A stretch of 10,396 nt of DNA from Bordetella parapertussis (lineage in GTDB: Bacteria > Pseudomonadota > Gammaproteobacteria > Burkholderiales > CAIKXV01), in contig CAMDXD010000114.1 in the NCBI GenBank assembly GCA_945877995.1, positions 1 through 10,396 on the forward strand, written 5' to 3'. The notes below the pieces were generated by a model that ran no database searches, was not told the origin of the DNA, and saw only the letters and a program-made list of their open reading frames with translations. Positions 7,301 through 10,396 of this stretch are shown here, in pieces. The position numbers were made by a program, and so were the translations under genes. The stretch's first letter is position 1, and every line of letters begins with the position of its first letter.

Positions 7301-7836
7301 TGGCCGCCCTCGCGGAACAGTTCGGCCAGTTGCGGCACGGCGACATCGGCCCTGGCCTGTACTTCGACGAGCGACAGTCCGCCCAGCGGATGCGGGATCA
7401 GGATCAATGGCAGGTCAGGCACGCCGAACACCCGTGCCTGCGTGCGGCCGAGCTTCAGGAAGGCCTCGGAGCAGATCACGGCAGCCCGCAGGCCGCGCTT
7501 TCGAAGCTGGATCATGTCGTGGACACTCCACGACGTGCAGGCCCCTCAATCGGCCATCGCAGTGAGGACGAAATCGGCCTCTGTCGCGAGCCGGTCGAGT
7601 ATCGCCGCAGGCGCTCCCTTGGCGGCATTGTCCTTGCGCAGCGAGACGACCGACTCGATCGAGACCGAGCGCCCCAGCCCTTCGATCGCGAATCGCAGCA
7701 GGTGGTCCGCATTGCCCTTGCTGTTGTCGAGCAGGCCGACGCGAAGCCTCGCCTGTCCGGCACGGGGTGATGCTGCAAGCACATCAGCCTCGTTCGCCGG
7801 TGCGTCCGGTGCGACGAGCGTGATCAATCCTTGCAT
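7297..7836 (-). CDS. UGSC-family selenoprotein (in-frame TGA read as selenocysteine)
   Basis: A 179-residue protein hidden by an internal TGA. The frame runs from ATG 7836 (GGAGG at 7845-7841, four bases upstream) for 96 residues to TGA at 7548-7546. It then continues in the same frame to a TGA stop at 7299-7297. Before the TGA are LLDNSKGNADHLL (35-47) and a TEADFVLTAMAD strand. After it come GACTSWSVHD, a helix, AAVICSEAF, RTQAR, GVPDLPLILIPHPLGG (138-153) and a short tail. This arrangement matches the UGSC family (named for a U/C-G-S-C motif), here with Ala in the third place: U97-G98-A99-C100, a U-x-x-C redox pair. A SECIS-like hairpin lies at once downstream. A redox or thiol-transfer role is inferred from the motif; the family's reaction is not known to me. 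It lies 47 bp after the hydrolase gene and overlaps the next gene by 4 bp. The alternative, a nonsense-broken pseudogene, is unlikely given the intact motif on both sides. Confidence 0.88.
7516..7534 (-). promoter_or_regulatory. Bacterial SECIS-like hairpin
   Basis: On the minus strand GTCGTGG (7534-7528) pairs perfectly with CCACGAC (7522-7516) around the 5-nt loop AGUGU (7527-7523). The stem starts 11 nt after the UGA and the loop 18 nt after it. Counting the U of UGA as 1, loop bases 23 and 24 are G and U. As I recall the E. coli fdhF SECIS, SelB contacts G23 and U24, so the register agrees. The bulged U17 of fdhF is absent; here position 17 is a paired C. The hairpin is inside the coding sequence, as is normal for bacterial SECIS. 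Confidence 0.8.
7546..7548 (-). other. TGA recoded as selenocysteine (Sec97)
   Basis: This TGA stands exactly where the UGSC family has U or C, four codons after TAMAD begins and directly before GACTS. Frame, family motif and hairpin agree on Sec insertion. Decoding needs SelA, SelB, SelC and SelD, none of which is in this window. Confidence 0.85.
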
Positions 7837-7858
7837 GTTTCCTCCATGGCGTGGCGCG

Positions 7859-7875
7859 GGTTCAACCCATGAACC
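7859..7875 (-). other. Small hairpin between hydrolase and selenoprotein genes
   Basis: GGTTCA and TGAACC form a perfect 6-bp stem around a 5-nt loop, beginning 8 nt after the hydrolase stop. There is no U-run, so it is not an intrinsic terminator. It may be an RNA processing or stability element within the transcript, or chance. Confidence 0.3.
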
Positions 7876-7883
7876 ATGGTAAA

Positions 7884-9134
7884 TCAGTCTCCCCCGATCA
7901 GCGAGCGCCCCTCCATGCCGTCGCAAGGCTGGCCGAGGAAACGCAACAGGGTGGGTGCGATGTCCGGCAGGCTGGTGGCATCTTCGATCACTGCGGGGGC
8001 GACCTGAGGATGCATCAGGGCAAGGAACGGCCGCGTCTCGTCGGGACCGATGCCACCGTGGTGGCCGCATCCGATCTCGGGCGCCTTCTCGCCATCGGCG
8101 ACCAGCCACCGATTGCCCGGTATCCCACGCGCATTGGTTGCCGTATCTACCGCGGCCACCAGCGCGTCGTCTCCGCCCAGCCCCAGGCCGCGCAGGGTTT
8201 CCACGCCGAGGATGCGACCGGCCCACGGTTCCAGCGCCATCTCGTCGAGGCATTCCAGCAAGGCTGCGCGGGCGTCCGGCGTGGAATAGATCAGGCCGGC
8301 CGTACCCTGGGAAGCGACGGCGATGCGGCCCTGCTCGATCTGCGTTGCCAGCCCCTTCGACGCCAGCCACCGGCCGACATGGATCGCATCGCCGATCGTC
8401 TCGTGCCCGTGATCCGAGCACAGGCCTACCAGGATGTCTGCGCGCTCGCGGGCGCGCTCGACCGCGTCGAGTGTCTTCTCCACCAGCGAATCGACGACGC
8501 GCAGTGCCTCGAGATGCTCGGGCCCGCCCAGCGCCTGGTGGTGCAGCGTCAGGTCCGGATTGGCTAGCCAGAGGATGCCCACCGCGATCTCGTTGTCCGG
8601 CACGACCTGCGTGCAGAAACGCTCGGTCATCACGCGATCGCCGTCGAGATCGTGGCTGATGGCGAGATGATCCGCACCCTGCAGTGCGCCGCCGCCGGGC
8701 CCGTACGATCCGGATCGATGGTGCACCCAGCCGCTGTGCTCCGGATCGAGGAAGTACGCCGCGCCGGCAGATACGTTCGAATACGCGACCTGGCGCAGGC
8801 CGGCGGCGGCCAGACGATCGGCCATGGTGCGCCGACGCAGTGCGTGTCCGGTGACCGCGCGCAGGTGCGCGACGAAGCCGGGCAGCCCGACGTCGCTGAC
8901 CACCAGCCTGCCGTGTTCCATCAATGCGACCTGGTTTCCGTACAGGCCGTGCGACCCGGGAAAGCAGCCGGTCGCGATGCTGGCGGCCGACACGCGGGTC
9001 ACCGACGGGAATACCGCCCGGTGGTTGGCTGGGCGAAGCCCCGTGCGCAGGCAGCCATCGATGAAGGGCGTATGTCCTTTGCCGAGCCAGTCGCGGCCGA
9101 GTCCGTCGCAGACGACCAGGATGACGCGTTTCAC
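7884..9134 (-). CDS. Alkaline-phosphatase-superfamily phosphodiesterase/phosphonate hydrolase-like protein
   Basis: Metal-dependent hydrolase of the nucleotide pyrophosphatase/phosphodiesterase branch of the alkaline phosphatase superfamily, 416 aa, no signal peptide, so cytosolic. The expected two-metal site can be traced: D10 in VVCDGL; the nucleophile region VFPSVTRVS (41-49) with T46 the likely nucleophile; SIATGCFPGSHGLYGN (52-67); NPDLTLHH (192-199) with D194 and H198/H199; CSDHGHE (239-245) with D241 and H242; and CGHHGG (356-361) with H358/H359. The C-terminal DIAPTLLRFLG...GMEGRSL is the usual family ending. The SIATG...HG-x-x-GN pattern recalls phosphonoacetate hydrolase (PhnA), whose length is similar, but a general phosphodiesterase is equally possible. 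The start is a GTG at 9134 with only a weak GGCGG upstream. It lies 39 bp after Bug receptor 4 and 47 bp before the selenoprotein, so all three are probably one transcript. Confidence 0.88.
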   Translation of the reverse strand: MKRVILVVCDGLGRDWLGKGHTPFIDGCLRTGLRPANHRAVFPSVTRVSAASIATGCFPGSHGLYGNQVALMEHGRLVVSDVGLPGFVAHLRAVTGHALRRRTMADRLAAAGLRQVAYSNVSAGAAYFLDPEHSGWVHHRSGSYGPGGGALQGADHLAISHDLDGDRVMTERFCTQVVPDNEIAVGILWLANPDLTLHHQALGGPEHLEALRVVDSLVEKTLDAVERARERADILVGLCSDHGHETIGDAIHVGRWLASKGLATQIEQGRIAVASQGTAGLIYSTPDARAALLECLDEMALEPWAGRILGVETLRGLGLGGDDALVAAVDTATNARGIPGNRWLVADGEKAPEIGCGHHGGIGPDETRPFLALMHPQVAPAVIEDATSLPDIAPTLLRFLGQPCDGMEGRSLIGGD

Positions 9135-9173
9135 GCTGCACCGCCGTTCATGAAGGGGAAGTTCAGAGGTCGA

Positions 9174-10175
9174 TCAATCCAGTTGCAGCCCCGATCTCGC
9201 GACGATGAGGTCGCTGCGCTCGATCTGGCTGCGGATGAAACTGCGCAGTTGCTCGGGCGTGGAACCCACCGGCTCGGCACCCTGCTTGAGCAGCGTCGAC
9301 TGTACCTCGGGGAAGGCCAGTGCAGACACGAACGCCTTGTTGAAGCGGGTCACCATCGCGGCCGGCGCGCCACGCGGAAGGGCGCTGGCCACCCAGGTGC
9401 TGAAGTCGAAGCCGGGGAAGCCCAGCTCCGCGACGGTCTGCGTGTCGGGCAACGCCGTCGCGCGGCGACTGGAGGTCACTGCCAGCGCCTGCAGGCGCCC
9501 CGATGCGACCAGGGGCACCGCTGGCGGCACGCTGCTGATGGCGACATGCACATGTCCACCGATCGCGTCCTGCACCAGTGGGCCCGAACCCTTGTAGGGC
9601 ACATGCACCAGCGACACCTTGGCCATCGCGGACAACAGTTCCCCCGCCAGATGCTGCGGGCTGCCGGCGCCGATCGAGCCGTAGGTGATGGTGCCCGGGT
9701 TGCTGCGTGCGGTGGCGAGCACCTTCGCCAGCGTCGGACGTGTCGCAGGGTGGGACACCAGCACCAGCGGGAACACCGCGATCAGGCTCACGGGCTCGAG
9801 ATCCGTCCGAGGGTCGTAGGACATCTTGCGATACAGGCTGGTGTTGATCGCCATCTCGCTGGCGGCGCCGAACAGCACCGTCTGCCCGTCGGGCGTGCTG
9901 CGGGCGACATAGGCCGCACCCACCATCCCGGTGGCGCCGGGCCGGTTCTCGATGATCACCGGCTGCTGCAAGGCTTCGCTCAGCCGGGCTGCGATCGCGC
10001 GAGCGGTGATGTCGGTGCCACCGCCCGTCGGATACGGGATCACGAGACGGATCGGGCGATCGTTCGCCTGGGCCAGCGTAGTTACCGGCGCGATCGCCAG
10101 TAAGGCCGCGAAGATGCCGATCGCGCCGACGCATGGTGTCGTGCGCGCCCGCGGCGCAGCGCTCGATCGTGTCAT
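9174..10175 (-). CDS. Bug/TctC-family periplasmic solute receptor 4
   Basis: TTT-family periplasmic binding protein, 333 aa from the ATG at 10175. The basic N-terminus (RSSAAPRAR), hydrophobic core and TTLA cleavage site (after residue 35) form a Sec signal peptide. The mature protein opens with RPIRLVIPYPTGGGTD (40-55), followed by ENRPGATGMVG, STPDGQT, HVPYKGSG and LPDTQTVAELG. The frame is open to a GTG at 10229, but AGGGG and AGG lie just before the 10175 ATG. The longer start would add 18 residues ahead of the signal peptide and would place the palindromic operator inside the gene, so 10175 is chosen. It is the promoter-proximal gene of the hydrolase-selenoprotein unit and presumably captures the substrate that the unit handles. 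It is more divergent from receptors 2 and 3 than those are from each other. Confidence 0.92.
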   Translation of the reverse strand: MTRSSAAPRARTTPCVGAIGIFAALLAIAPVTTLAQANDRPIRLVIPYPTGGGTDITARAIAARLSEALQQPVIIENRPGATGMVGAAYVARSTPDGQTVLFGAASEMAINTSLYRKMSYDPRTDLEPVSLIAVFPLVLVSHPATRPTLAKVLATARSNPGTITYGSIGAGSPQHLAGELLSAMAKVSLVHVPYKGSGPLVQDAIGGHVHVAISSVPPAVPLVASGRLQALAVTSSRRATALPDTQTVAELGFPGFDFSTWVASALPRGAPAAMVTRFNKAFVSALAFPEVQSTLLKQGAEPVGSTPEQLRSFIRSQIERSDLIVARSGLQLD

Positions 10176-10187
10176 TGCCTGCCCCTG

Positions 10188-10205
10188 ATTGAATTGCAAA
10201 TCAAT
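10188..10205 (-). promoter_or_regulatory. Near-palindromic candidate operator before Bug receptor 4
   Basis: The 18-bp AT-rich sequence reading ATTGAATTG-CAAATCAAT on the plus strand is a palindrome with a single mismatched pair. It lies 12 bp upstream of the chosen start codon and stands out from GC-rich surroundings. Size and symmetry fit a dimeric regulator (GntR- or LysR-type sites are the obvious comparisons). Its position close to the start suggests repression or a site overlapping the core promoter. No regulator gene is visible in the window. Confidence 0.5.
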
Positions 10206-10290
10206 GAGTGTGCGGGGCGCGAGTGACACTCCGATGACAAGGATGGTCCGATGGGACGATCGGCAGGCCGTCGGTCCCGCGCTCGCGTAT
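10206..10290. other. Non-coding spacer upstream of the Bug receptor 4 unit
   Basis: This stretch lies between the operator-like palindrome and the hairpin at 10291. It must include the promoter region of the minus-strand unit. TTGTCA (10240-10235, minus strand) resembles a -35 box, but no -10 box is found at suitable spacing. Nothing else is supported. Confidence 0.3.
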
Positions 10291-10325
10291 GCGGACGCGT
10301 CGGCTGACCGCGCTAACGCGTCCGC
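10291..10325 (-). terminator. Strong hairpin at the end of the upstream gene, possible terminator
   Basis: GCGGACGCGT (10291-10300) and ACGCGTCCGC (10316-10325) are a perfect 10-bp inverted repeat with a 15-nt loop. The stop codon of the partial gene at the right edge lies in that loop. No U-run follows, so either it works as a GC-rich non-canonical terminator or it protects the 3' end. It would separate that gene from the Bug receptor 4 unit. Confidence 0.42.
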
Positions 10326-10396
10326 CCCCCCGTGCGCGCCTCGCGTTTCAGCTCGAACCGGTATCGGTACCGCTCTTCGGGATGCACGCTGACCGA
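10313..10396 (-). CDS. Partial C-terminus of an unknown minus-strand gene
   Basis: From the window edge the minus strand reads 27 codons in one frame to TAG at 10315-10313. The peptide begins SVSVHPEERYRYRF, continues with FELKRE, and ends in an Arg/Gly-rich tail. Third codon positions are mostly G or C, as expected for real genes here, and a strong hairpin coincides with the stop. The piece is too short to assign to a family. A chance open frame in GC-rich DNA cannot be excluded. Confidence 0.4.
   Translation of the reverse strand, partial: SVSVHPEERYRYRFELKREARTGGRTR

Noticed and set aside
7297..7515. Separate 72-aa gene starting at ATG 7515
   Set aside because: It is the in-frame C-terminal half of the selenoprotein. 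Its ATG lies at the foot of the SECIS-like hairpin, has no Shine-Dalgarno, and would cut off the U-G-A-C motif.
7546..9141. 531-aa minus-strand ORF
   Set aside because: Its upstream part is an Arg/Pro/Gly-rich out-of-frame reading of the hydrolase gene (7884-9134). Only the last 96 codons, from ATG 7836, are real.
9134..9151. Tiny leader ORF (six codons, ATG 9151) ending in GTGA overlap with the hydrolase start
   Set aside because: No ribosome-binding site precedes it and such a short frame is expected by chance.
8652..10103. 483-aa plus-strand ORF opposite the hydrolase and Bug receptor 4
   Set aside because: It is rich in Arg, Gly, His and Gln with no recognisable motif, and lies antisense to two convincing genes.
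1..10396. Mobile element, CRISPR, tRNA or rRNA
   Set aside because: No terminal repeats, transposase-like frames, spaced repeats or tRNA/rRNA-like sequences were seen; the region looks like ordinary chromosomal catabolic DNA.

Overview
The window is GC-rich, densely packed bacterial DNA. Four periplasmic Bug/TctC-type solute receptors lie within 10 kb. That expansion is characteristic of soil and host-associated Burkholderiales (Bordetella, Achromobacter, Cupriavidus and relatives), so a betaproteobacterial chromosome is the best guess. No rRNA, tRNA, insertion sequence or CRISPR was seen.

Layout. (1) 78-1298 (+) encodes an MFS transporter. It meets tail-to-tail, with 3 bp between stop codons, a minus-strand pair: a nitroreductase-family protein (2880-2326) followed by Bug receptor 1 (2315-1302). 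(2) A 137-bp divergent spacer leads to a plus-strand unit: a DapA-superfamily aldolase/lyase (3018-4007) and two similar Bug receptors (4098-5153 and 5192-6172). (3) This unit again meets tail-to-tail, with a 3-bp gap, a minus-strand unit read from the right: Bug receptor 4 (10175-9174), an alkaline-phosphatase-superfamily hydrolase (9134-7884), a UGSC-family selenoprotein (7836-7297) and a conserved 374-aa protein of unknown function (7300-6176) that overlaps the selenoprotein by ATGA. A near-palindrome sits just before Bug receptor 4. (4) At the right edge there is the probable tail of another minus-strand gene, with a strong hairpin at its stop.

The main discovery is the selenoprotein. A standard translation breaks it into a 96-residue piece and an apparent ORF starting at 7515. 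Both pieces are in the same frame, separated by one TGA at 7548-7546. Read through as selenocysteine they give one 179-residue protein with a U-G-A-C motif followed by T-S-W-S-V-H-D and, later, PHPLGG, which matches my recollection of the UGSC (seleno)protein family. Directly 3' of the TGA is a perfect 7-bp hairpin with a 5-nt loop. It places a G-U pair of loop bases at the same distance from the UGA as the SelB-contacting bases of the E. coli fdhF SECIS.

The likely overall theme is uptake and breakdown of small organic acids: periplasmic capture, an MFS permease, a Schiff-base aldolase, a flavin nitroreductase, a metal-dependent phospho- or phosphono-hydrolase, and a selenium redox protein with its coupled partner. 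The actual substrates cannot be read from the sequence. Functions are from family recognition by eye; no database search was run.
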